A DNA stretch of 7,744 nucleotides, from contig JAGLEG010000528.1 in the NCBI GenBank assembly GCA_023145185.1, positions 1-7,744 on the forward strand. The letters run 5' to 3'. The position numbers were made by a program, and so were the translations under genes. The stretch's first letter is position 1; every line of letters begins with the position of its first letter. Source of the stretch: Thermoplasmata archaeon. GTDB taxonomy: Archaea; Thermoplasmatota; Penumbrarchaeia; Penumbrarchaeales; Penumbrarchaeaceae. This document shows positions 1 through 6,444 of the stretch, piece after piece. The notes under the pieces are model-generated. The model ran no database searches. It saw only the letters and a program-made list of their open reading frames with translations, and was not told where the DNA came from.

Positions 1-3000
1 GTCTGTTCTGACAGAAGTATCGACCTTACCGAAAGGTCCGGGAAGTAGGAGAGCTCAAGGGTGGCCCTGTTATCGGTCTCGTCCATCTCCAGCAGATCAT
101 CTTCGATATCCAACCACACCTCGATAACGTAGGTCCCGGGGTCTTCCGGGACCCATATATCCATTATGGTCTGTTCGCTGTCGGATCCGAAATAGGGTAC
201 AATATCGATGGTTATCGGAGAAAGTAGGTCTCCGTTGATCAGGAAAGCGCAGGTGAAATCCGTGCCGTTTGCCGTGCCGATGTTCTCGATCGAGACTGAC
301 AGGGAGACCTGATCCCCCATATATCTCCCGGGCGGTTCCGCCGAGATCTCGGATGACACCCTGATATTGGGGAGGGCCCTTTCCACAGATATGGGCCAGT
401 TCTCCCCCGTAGACGCGGCATCTGATAGTAGTGATATCGTCCCCTCCAACAGTTCCAGGGAGTGTGGAGGCCTTACAGTTACCATGACCACGAGATCGTC
501 ACCAGGATAAAGTGTGCCGGATGGGTCGGTTATATTGGTATATGGCAGGAGCCCGCTGTCCACCTGGACCAGATAGTCGATGGCCACATTACCCCGATCG
601 CTCAGCTCCAACCTGAACTCCACCTCATCACCCTGGTTCGGGTCAAGTTTACGATCCATCTCAGATGACATGATATAAACAAGATCTGCATCCGTATCGA
701 TGACCACAGTATAGGTCATCTCCTGTGAATAGGTGGAATTTCCCACTATCTCACCTGAAATGATGATCTGGGCAGTCACACCGGGGACCTCGTGCAGGGG
801 TATCACCACCTTCAAGTTGATCTCCCTTGACTCCTCCGGTTCCAGTGCGAACTCATATATGTCCAGGGTAGCCGCCCAACCGCTTATGGTGCCGTTCACC
901 TGCAGACCAACCTCAAGTGATACATCACCCTGGGTGTTCCCGCTGTTATCGATAAAAAAGTTCACTTCCAGCTCCATTCCCGGGTCTGATACCAGATCCA
1001 GCGGACCCTGGGGCCTCAGGGATATCTGGGTCACATTGGTTCGGGCAAGGGTCAGGACCAGAAAAGTACCCGCATCCTCGGAGTAGGCCTTCAAGGTCAC
1101 GTTGGCCCGGCTGGGACCATCCCGGGCGGTGACCTCGATCAGATCGCCCTCGATATAGCCCGAACTGAGCAGCGCAAGGTCTCCCGAGAAGCGGCCCAGG
1201 GTATTGGTGGTCACCTGCAGATACTCGGAGGTCCTGATATTGGAGAACTCGACGAGGGCCCCATCGACCGTATCTCCTACCTCATCCAACAGCTCTCCCG
1301 TGATGATGTAGGAACGGTCTCCCGGGTCGCTGTCGATGATCTCGATATCCTGGGTAAGCTGATTGTTGAGCTCATCATCCTCCGATATCGATCCAGGTGC
1401 AGGATCCACATCGGCGAGTACGGTCACCACCCCTCCACCCGATAGGTCAGGCGTCCAATTGAAACTGACATTCTGTTTCCCCCCGGCAGGTATGTTGCCC
1501 ATACTGATCGTATCCAGGAGAAGGGAATCGATCACCAGATCGACCTCAACATCCGCCGCCCACCTCTTTCCGAGGTTCTCCACCTCCACAACAAGGGTCG
1601 ATGGATCCCCATCCGCCAGGTGGCTGGTAATGCCATCCACCTCCTCCCCATCACCACGGATCATGTGTATCGCATTGACGGTGAGGTCCGGAAAAGCGGG
1701 TCCAGCTGAAAATACTCTGGAGGCCTGATTATTGGTCTCATCTATCTCCTCCTTATCGTTGCCGGGGTCGACAATGACCGATATGGTGTGGTCCCCGTCC
1801 CCCAGGACGGTCCACGCCATCTTCGCCTCCTTTGTGGTGGAGACGGAGTCAAGGAGCGTATCACCGATAGTGCTCTCGGTCCCATTGTATATGTCCTGGA
1901 AACGAACCCTGACGTTCGAGGCGGCCGAGTCCCCCACATTTGTGATTAGACAGTTTATCTCGACATCCATGCCCTCCACCAGGTCCGCAGGATCAATATT
2001 GAGGTAGATGTCCTCTGGTGCCCTGATCAGAAGATCGATCGCCTGCTGGGTAATGAAATGACCCTCGATGTAGATGTCCGTGAAATCATCCAGATTCAGG
2101 TCACCCACGAGGCCTGCAGAGGAGAAATCCACGTCAGGTACGCTCAGGTTCCAGTAGGGGCTTCCGTCCGAGGAGAGACAGTAGATCCAACCCCCGGCAA
2201 AGAATATCGATTCGGGCCTTGAATCGTCATTCAGATCGCACAGGATCGGGGGGGAGTATAATCTCGCAGAGGTGGTGCCCTGTAGATCGGACCAGATCTG
2301 CCGCCCCAGGTCGTTCCCCCCGTCCCTGTAGATCTCATAGGCTGACATCCGTATCTTCCAGCTGGTTGAGAACACCCTTGATGAAATAACGATCTCCTTG
2401 GTGCCATCCCCGTCCAGATCGCCGATGGCACAGGACGCATCTATGGTCCCCGGGACATTGCTGATGACCACAACCTCATCCAGCGAGTAGGAGAGGACCC
2501 GGATACGGCTGAATCCGGGAATTGAAGGATAAACGACCACGATGTCGGCGATCCCGTCACCGGTCACATCACCTATCACGGGCATAGGTACCGGGGGAGA
2601 ATGCACATAAGGGGCGGGAGTGCCCAGTGAATATGATACATTCCCAAGCAGCTGTCCCGTGAACTTCACCGCTGTGGTGGATAGTATTGTTCCTGCGGAG
2701 GAGAGGGAATTTACCACGATCCTCTTTATCTCCCCCGTGCTGTCATATATCGCTGGCGGAGAGAGGATCTCATCGCTGCTTCCAATGGAGTAGTTCCACA
2801 GCTGGGAACCGTCGGCCCCATCGATCCCATAGAGCCTGTTGCCCACTCCCACGATGATATCCTCCACACCATCAGCGTCGAGATCGTGGGCGATGGGGGA
2901 AGACCATCGGATCGCACCCTGGGTGGGGAGCGAGATGTTCCACAGCATATCCTCTTCATAAGCCGATACCTTCCAGCGATATCCTGACGCTTCCAACGTT

Positions 3001-3566
3001 ACGTTGGGTCTGAACATCGCGATGTGCCCCTGGAGCGGTGTATCGGTAAAACATGCAACCACCTCGGGAGCGAGGTCGTCATCGATGTCCACAAGGGCCG
3101 GAGATACCGTCATGAAGTTGGTCAATGAACTGTCGATATCCCTGAGGTCCACCTCCCACATTATCTCCCCCCCATCCCCATCCACCATCCTTACGTGGGT
3201 GCCATTGGAATCCACAATACCGAAAACATCGGACTCCGGAATTGCATCAAATTCGATGAGGTTGGTCATGCCGGAACCCACAGCCCCGAGGCCGTTGGTT
3301 CCACCCGTTATCGTCCAGTTCACGGCGGGTTCTCCGATACCCCTTCCCGACGTCGTCCCCTCTCCCTCATGTGTGGAACCACCTCCAATGAAAGGCCAGT
3401 AGATCATATCCACGTCCCGGGTATCAGGATCTGGACCTGGATCATTTGACCAGATCGAACCACCTGTTACAGCGTTACCGCCAGCACTTATCAAGAACAG
3501 CAGTACAAAAGAGAGTATCAACTTCCCTCCTGTATGGTGACCCCGGGTTAATTCTACTCTCGACAT
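1..3566 (-). CDS. Very large secreted surface protein with FG-GAP propeller and CARDB domains (3' end outside window)
   Basis: The minus-strand frame stays open for 1188 codons from ATG 3566 to the window edge. Residues 1-40 form a signal peptide: basic n-region, hydrophobic core LILSFVLLFLISAGG near 16-30. Six Asp-rich calcium-loop motifs of the FG-GAP/VCBS type lie near residues 160, 228 (DLDADGVED), 333 (DVTGDGIAD), 383 (DLDGDGTKE), 444 and 489. They alternate with blade motifs such as LWNIS, LWNYS and YWNLS, which indicates a seven-blade-like beta-propeller at about 110-510. CARDB beta-sandwiches follow at about 515-614 and 620-744, with hallmark endings such as EIDETNNQA and SEDDELNNQ. 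Next come a carboxypeptidase-regulatory-like domain (750-820), two related sandwiches (840-955, 960-1060), a CARDB (1064-1170) and the start of another (FPDLSVRSI). At least 16 N-X-S/T sequons fit an exported, possibly glycosylated protein. The domains suggest adhesion or envelope architecture; no catalytic site is visible. The C-terminal anchor is unseen. Confidence 0.9.
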   Translation of the reverse strand, partial: MSRVELTRGHHTGGKLILSFVLLFLISAGGNAVTGGSIWSNDPGPDPDTRDVDMIYWPFIGGGSTHEGEGTTSGRGIGEPAVNWTITGGTNGLGAVGSGMTNLIEFDAIPESDVFGIVDSNGTHVRMVDGDGGEIMWEVDLRDIDSSLTNFMTVSPALVDIDDDLAPEVVACFTDTPLQGHIAMFRPNVTLEASGYRWKVSAYEEDMLWNISLPTQGAIRWSSPIAHDLDADGVEDIIVGVGNRLYGIDGADGSQLWNYSIGSSDEILSPPAIYDSTGEIKRIVVNSLSSAGTILSTTAVKFTGQLLGNVSYSLGTPAPYVHSPPVPMPVIGDVTGDGIADIVVVYPSIPGFSRIRVLSYSLDEVVVISNVPGTIDASCAIGDLDGDGTKEIVISSRVFSTSWKIRMSAYEIYRDGGNDLGRQIWSDLQGTTSARLYSPPILCDLNDDSRPESIFFAGGWIYCLSSDGSPYWNLSVPDVDFSSAGLVGDLNLDDFTDIYIEGHFITQQAIDLLIRAPEDIYLNIDPADLVEGMDVEINCLITNVGDSAASNVRVRFQDIYNGTESTIGDTLLDSVSTTKEAKMAWTVLGDGDHTISVIVDPGNDKEEIDETNNQASRVFSAGPAFPDLTVNAIHMIRGDGEEVDGITSHLADGDPSTLVVEVENLGKRWAADVEVDLVIDSLLLDTISMGNIPAGGKQNVSFNWTPDLSGGGVVTVLADVDPAPGSISEDDELNNQLTQDIEIIDSDPGDRSYIITGELLDEVGDTVDGALVEFSNIRTSEYLQVTTNTLGRFSGDLALLSSGYIEGDLIEVTARDGPSRANVTLKAYSEDAGTFLVLTLARTNVTQISLRPQGPLDLVSDPGMELEVNFFIDNSGNTQGDVSLEVGLQVNGTISGWAATLDIYEFALEPEESREINLKVVIPLHEVPGVTAQIIISGEIVGNSTYSQEMTYTVVIDTDADLVYIMSSEMDRKLDPNQGDEVEFRLELSDRGNVAIDYLVQVDSGLLPYTNITDPSGTLYPGDDLVVMVTVRPPHSLELLEGTISLLSDAASTGENWPISVERALPNIRVSSEISAEPPGRYMGDQVSLSVSIENIGTANGTDFTCAFLINGDLLSPITIDIVPYFGSDSEQTIMDIWVPEDPGTYVIEVWLDIEDDLLEMDETDNRATLELSYFPDLSVRSILLSEQ

Positions 3567-3578
3567 TTCACTTCACCC
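3567..3578 (-). promoter_or_regulatory. Ribosome binding site of the CARDB surface protein, with a competing internal start
   Basis: GGTGA (3577-3573) lies 6 nt before ATG 3566 and matches the archaeal anti-Shine-Dalgarno, so ATG 3566 is the preferred start. A second site, GGAGG at 3530-3526, lies 4 nt before an in-frame TTG at 3521. Starting there would give a shorter signal peptide beginning directly at the hydrophobic core. ATG 3566 keeps a 15-residue basic n-region and has better spacing. Confidence 0.6.
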
Positions 3579-3643
3579 TGTTCGTATGCTCAATGTATAT
3601 TATCCTCCCTTGATATAATCATATTCTCTATAATTTTGTATAT

Positions 3644-3656
3644 TTCACTACGTGAA
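3644..3656. promoter_or_regulatory. Short inverted repeat TTCAC-TAC-GTGAA, possible operator
   Basis: There is perfect 5-bp dyad symmetry around a 3-bp spacer, between the divergent genes and next to minus-strand TATA-like sequence. Its position suits binding of a dimeric regulator acting on the surface-protein promoter. A dyad this short can occur by chance in 240 bp, so the call is weak. Confidence 0.25.
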
Positions 3657-3739
3657 GGGTTATTTATAATAATACGAATGCTTTATAGGGCTGTTATAGG
3701 CCGATCCGGTCCTGATGGCAGGGCCTTTGATGAGAACGA

Positions 3740-3748
3740 TTTAATATA
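3740..3748 (+). promoter_or_regulatory. TATA-box candidate of the coiled-coil/HhH gene
   Basis: TTTAATATA closely matches the archaeal TATA consensus (TTTAWATA-like). It lies 58 bp before the start codon, so initiation about 25 bp downstream would leave a leader of roughly 35 nt. That leader contains the strong ribosome site GGAGG at 3795-3799, 7 nt before ATG 3807. Confidence 0.5.
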
Positions 3749-3806
3749 GATGTTCACATTCTCCGCCTGAAACGGGCAAGTTAGATAGTGATACGGAGGA
3801 AAACCC

Positions 3807-4559
3807 ATGTCGGAAGATGAGCTGAATATGGCCAAGGGAAGGCTGGCCAAACTATGGGACGCTTATGAGGCCCTTGATAAGGAGAACAAGTACACGCTGG
3901 CGAGTATCAAGGAGCTCAACGACAAGGCCAGGGAGAAGGATCGTATAGTCTTGACCCTGCGTGAACTTATTGAGAGCAGGGATACCGATAACAGGAAACT
4001 GGACATCCAGAGGTCATCGCTTCAGAACCAGGTGGAAGACCTCAAGATCAGGTACGAGGATCAGCTTTCCGACCTGGAGAAGGAGAGGTCTCGTTACAGG
4101 AAGCTCTACCGTATAACCGAGGACCTGGAGATCGAGGTTGACTCGCTTAGAAAAGGCGTGGAGGAGAGGGATCAATGGTTCAAGTCCAACCTGATGCCCC
4201 TTTCCGAGATCCCCACGTTGTTGGAGCTCAGGCAGAAGATGATCGGACGGTTCTCATCCATCTCATCAACCAATTACGAGCTCGAGAGGATCAGGCCCGG
4301 ATCGGAAAAGGTAGAGGAGACCCCCGTGAAGGAGATCGAACCTGAGGAGACCACATTCGAAAGGGTGGACGATAAGGCGGAGGCCCTCAAGTCCCTGCAA
4401 GAGCTCCCCGGCATCAATGAGGTCAAGGCAAAGGCATTGATGGAAGCAGGATATGGTTCGCTGGAAAAACTCAAGGATGTATCACCGTTCGAGCTGGTGA
4501 AGCTTCAGGGGATAACCCCTACCATTGCAAGGAAGATATCCGAATTCGTAAAAGTCTGA
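3807..4559 (+). CDS. Coiled-coil protein with C-terminal helix-hairpin-helix domain
   Basis: The protein has 250 residues. The start at ATG 3807 is fixed by GGAGG with a 7-nt spacer. Residues about 1-150 are highly charged and helical with heptad-like spacing of hydrophobics, so they probably form a coiled coil (dimer or rod). Residues 160-192 are a Glu/Pro-rich linker. Residues 197-250 are a tandem helix-hairpin-helix unit, with hairpins around LPGINEVKAKAL and LQGITPTIARKI separated by the helix YGSLEKLKDVS. HhH domains of this kind usually bind DNA backbone non-specifically, or occasionally proteins. There is no signal peptide or membrane helix, so it is cytoplasmic. No nuclease, ligase or polymerase domain is attached, so a structural or adaptor role on DNA is inferred, not shown. 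It is divergent from the surface protein and convergent with the GTPase operon, with only 12 bp between stop codons. Confidence 0.93.
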   Translation: MSEDELNMAKGRLAKLWDAYEALDKENKYTLASIKELNDKAREKDRIVLTLRELIESRDTDNRKLDIQRSSLQNQVEDLKIRYEDQLSDLEKERSRYRKLYRITEDLEIEVDSLRKGVEERDQWFKSNLMPLSEIPTLLELRQKMIGRFSSISSTNYELERIRPGSEKVEETPVKEIEPEETTFERVDDKAEALKSLQELPGINEVKAKALMEAGYGSLEKLKDVSPFELVKLQGITPTIARKISEFVKV

Positions 4560-4571
4560 GATCGATCGGGT

Positions 4572-5219
4572 TCATTTGGTTTTCTTCTTCTTTAAATTGA
4601 AAAGTGAGGGTAAATGGATCAGATAGCTTCCATCCTTCTGAACCACGATGGGGCTGTCATCCAGTAGGCTCTCCAGATTTATCTCGTAAACCCCATTCTC
4701 AACTATATTGATCACATCGACATGTTCCTCTTTTATCCCTTTGGGCATCTTTCCCTTTGGGCGTTTTGGCCTCTTTCCCTTCTTTTCTCTCATGGGAGGT
4801 TTTGACTTTTTCTTTGAGGCCATTCCCCTCTCCTGGATCTCCTCATCAAACCTGGATATCAGATCCTGGGCTGAAGGCTTCCTGGTGTCAGAACTCTCCT
4901 TGGACCCAACTTTTGGAATATCCTCCCCGGGTCGGAATCTTATCCAATCCTCACCAAGGTCCTCCTCGGGAGTGACCTCACCCTCATTGATACCCTGAAT
5001 GCCCTTCTCCTTCAATATGTCCAAAAGGTTCTGATCCACTTTCCGCAGTATCTCATCCCTGACCTCATCAGCCTTCTGCTTCAGCTCCTCCCTTCTGGGA
5101 GCAGGAAGGGGCTTGTCGACGAACATGAATTTCTTGCCACCACAGGCTGAACATCCTCTGAGGATCTCATCCGATCCCTTCGGTATCAGCTGTCCGCAGT
5201 TGAGACATTGGTGTGGCAT
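4572..5219 (-). CDS. oapC: OapC/ArvC-family zinc-ribbon protein
   Basis: This is the third gene of the GTPase operon, 215 residues. An N-terminal zinc ribbon has two CxxC knuckles, C5/C8 and C23/C26. A charged helix (about 40-75) follows, then a variable linker with a very basic Lys/Arg/Pro/Gly segment (about 138-162). A conserved C-terminal module (about 168-210) contains NGVYEINLESLL, SPIVV and DGSYLIHLPSLF, and the protein ends in KKKKTK. The layout of zinc ribbon, linker and terminal GVYEI/LPSLF module is that of the OapC/ArvC family, encoded beside the Era-like GTPase in Euryarchaeota. In Haloferax these neighbours are tied to vesicle formation; the biochemical role is unknown. AGGAG sits 6 nt before ATG 5219, inside the 19-bp gap after oapB. 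The basic linker might bind RNA, DNA, acidic lipid head groups or the acidic tail of OapB. Confidence 0.9.
   Translation of the reverse strand: MPHQCLNCGQLIPKGSDEILRGCSACGGKKFMFVDKPLPAPRREELKQKADEVRDEILRKVDQNLLDILKEKGIQGINEGEVTPEEDLGEDWIRFRPGEDIPKVGSKESSDTRKPSAQDLISRFDEEIQERGMASKKKSKPPMREKKGKRPKRPKGKMPKGIKEEHVDVINIVENGVYEINLESLLDDSPIVVQKDGSYLIHLPSLFNLKKKKTK
4575..4597 (+). terminator. U-rich termination tract for the coiled-coil/HhH gene, inside the 3' end of oapC
   Basis: Beginning 15 bp after the plus-strand stop, the plus strand is dominated by T, including TTTT, CTTCTTCTTT and a closing TAAATT. Archaeal termination often relies on U-rich tracts without a hairpin. The same bases, read on the minus strand, encode the Lys-rich C-terminus of the zinc-ribbon protein, so the tract may simply reflect lysine codons. 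There is no other terminator candidate in the 12-bp intergenic gap. Confidence 0.35.
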
Positions 5220-5238
5220 ATTTTTCTCCTATCCGAAA

Positions 5239-5721
5239 CTACTCCTCCCCCGACCCTCCAAGAGAACCTTTCGGTTCTTCCCCTGCAATATCCTCAATAT
5301 CTTCCTCGTTTTCTTCACGTTCATCCCTGGTCAGGATCATCGCCTGTATGGTTCTGCCGTCCTTCTTTATCGTCTTTAGAAGATGTGCTGGACCCACCAC
5401 CATCATCCTCGGCGGTGGGGCACGCCCAAGCAGCCTTTGCAGTAGTCCCAGTTTAACTATATTCCCCGTGAATCCAGGTGTCTCCACACCGATGAACGAA
5501 TCGTGATCTATCTCAGACATGGTGATCCTGATCAGATCCAGTTCCTCCGAAGGTGAAAGGCCTTTTTCAAGAACCAACACCCTCCCCTCCTTGACCTGAT
5601 CCAGGATGAACCTTATCTTTTCCGAGCCCAGTTCATCCAGTTTTTCGGTAGAGATCAAATTGATGGATATCCCCTTTCTCTCCCCTTCCTTCAAGACCCT
5701 CTTCATCACCATCTCCACCAT
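5239..5721 (-). CDS. oapB: OapB/ArvB-family protein (DUF2073)
   Basis: This is the second gene of the operon, 160 residues from ATG 5721. DUF2073 features are clear: KGISINLISTEKLDEL, then EKIRFILDQVKEGRVLVLEKGL, LSPSEELDLIRITMSEID, and the late block PPPRMMVVGPAHLLKTIKKD (about 102-121). After about residue 130 the protein becomes a low-complexity acidic tail (EREENEEDIEDI) ending in Gly/Ser/Glu. It is soluble, with no signal peptide or membrane helix. ATG 5721 directly abuts the stop codon of the GTPase gene (TAGATG), which implies translational coupling. In-frame ATGs at codons 4 and 6 are alternatives; codon 6 (5706) has GGAG with a 6-nt spacer and may be the true start, shortening the protein to 155 residues. 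The molecular function is unknown; family context points to a partner or regulator of the GTPase. Confidence 0.9.
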   Translation of the reverse strand: MVEMVMKRVLKEGERKGISINLISTEKLDELGSEKIRFILDQVKEGRVLVLEKGLSPSEELDLIRITMSEIDHDSFIGVETPGFTGNIVKLGLLQRLLGRAPPPRMMVVGPAHLLKTIKKDGRTIQAMILTRDEREENEEDIEDIAGEEPKGSLGGSGEE

Positions 5722-6348
5722 CTATCCGAAATATTTTATCATCGCCTTATACAGGTTATCCATTCCATATCCCGACAGTGCTGATATCGGTATTGTAGCG
5801 TGTTGGGGGAAAGCATCCCTGATGGTCGCAGGCGACGCCTCCTCCAGATCTATCTTGTTCGCAATTATCACAGTTGGAAGTTTTCTTGCCTCCAGATTGC
5901 CCAGAAGTGTTACGTTTACCTGATTGAACGGGTCCTGGGCCGCATCCATCACCAGCAGTACCCCATCGACCCGATCCAACCATTTGATCGCCTCGATCAC
6001 ACCCTCTGTGGCCTGTTTTGCGCGGTTCCTCGCCTCCGTCTTGCTCATCCCATGGTCCTCAACGAAGTTGTGGAAATCTATCTTTGTGGCGATGCCAGGA
6101 GTATCGATTATATTGAAATTGATCTTTGACCCCGCAGCTTTGATAATAACCTCTTTTCTCTCCTTTGCCTTCCTCGTCTCATGTGGGATATCGGAGGCTT
6201 TCCCCAGTGGTTTTCCGGTCCAATCTCTGGAGATCCTGTTGGCCAGGGTGGTCTTCCCGGCATTGGGAGGCCCATATATCCCGATGGACATCTGCTTCTT
6301 CCGAAACAGGCCCTTCAGGCCTTTCATCAATGCATCGAAAAATCCCAT
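5722..6348 (-). CDS. oapA: Era-like small GTPase, OapA/ArvA family (vesiculation GTPase)
   Basis: The protein has 208 residues and all G motifs: G1/P-loop GPPNAGKT (26-33), G2 Thr in HETR (58), G3 DTPG (82-85), G4 NKID (164-167) and G5 SAL (189-191). It is therefore predicted to bind and hydrolyse GTP. It resembles Era/Der-type TRAFAC GTPases but lacks the KH RNA-binding domain of bacterial Era. Residues 1-19 form an amphipathic basic helix (F3, F4, L7, L11, L14, F15 against K9, K12, R16-K18) suited to peripheral membrane binding. The adjacent DUF2073 and zinc-ribbon genes identify it as OapA/ArvA, whose Haloferax homologue was reported to be needed for extracellular vesicle production. It is first in the operon and abuts oapB with no spacer. 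The ribosome site is a weak GGGGGA 9 nt before ATG 6348. The family call is strong; the vesicle role is by homology. Confidence 0.95.
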   Translation of the reverse strand: MGFFDALMKGLKGLFRKKQMSIGIYGPPNAGKTTLANRISRDWTGKPLGKASDIPHETRKAKERKEVIIKAAGSKINFNIIDTPGIATKIDFHNFVEDHGMSKTEARNRAKQATEGVIEAIKWLDRVDGVLLVMDAAQDPFNQVNVTLLGNLEARKLPTVIIANKIDLEEASPATIRDAFPQHATIPISALSGYGMDNLYKAMIKYFG

Positions 6349-6390
6349 CCTTTTCTGTCCCCCGTATCTACAGTAATATCAATACCTCAC

Positions 6391-6444
6391 CTATAAGAAT
6401 ATCCCATTCCTGATATTTTCTTATACAGGGTCGTGATATAAAAA
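6391..6444 (-). promoter_or_regulatory. Candidate promoter(s) of the oapABC operon
   Basis: Two minus-strand TATA-like boxes precede oapA. TTTTTATATCA (6444-6434) would give a leader of about 60-65 nt. ATTCTTATAG (6400-6391) would give a short leader of about 20 nt. The upstream gene is closed by a strong terminator at 6618-6644, so the operon needs its own promoter in this spacer. Which box is used cannot be decided from sequence. Confidence 0.4.

Larger units (their letters stand above)
3567..3806. promoter_or_regulatory. Divergent promoter region between the surface protein and the coiled-coil/HhH gene
   Basis: This 240-bp non-coding stretch is strongly AT-rich from 3596 to 3686 and separates two genes transcribed away from each other. 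Candidate minus-strand TATA boxes are TTATAAATA (3670-3662) and the AATTATAGAG-like tract near 3638-3628. Plus-strand candidates are TTTATAGG near 3682-3689 and TTTAATATA at 3740-3748. A 5-bp inverted repeat (TTCAC-TAC-GTGAA, 3644-3656) sits between them and could be an operator. A further short inverted repeat, AGGCC (3698-3702) and GGCCT (3722-3726), lies upstream of the plus-strand gene. Transcription start sites cannot be fixed from sequence. Confidence 0.55.

Noticed and set aside
239..2959. Short minus-strand frames at 239-421, 1742-1939, 2231-2440 and 2726-2959
   Set aside because: They are in other frames of the same strand as the large surface-protein gene and have Arg/Pro/Ser-biased composition without motifs.
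462..3449. Plus-strand reading frames across the left third (for example 733-1086, 1363-1728, 3004-3402)
   Set aside because: They are antisense to the continuous minus-strand CARDB/FG-GAP frame, Ser/Pro/Thr-rich in the manner of shadow frames, and show no domains.
3698..3726. Inverted repeat AGGCC...GGCCT as a riboswitch or attenuator for the HhH gene
   Set aside because: It has only a 5-bp stem with a 19-nt loop and lies upstream of the most likely TATA box, so it would not be in the transcript.
5722..6348. Bacterial Era or EngA/Der identity for the GTPase
   Set aside because: The protein has one G domain and no KH domain, and its DUF2073 and zinc-ribbon neighbours define the archaeal OapA/ArvA group.
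4708..6413. Plus-strand frames antisense to the oap operon (for example 5606-5923, 5924-6376)
   Set aside because: They oppose well-supported GTPase, DUF2073 and zinc-ribbon genes and have no ribosome sites or recognisable domains.
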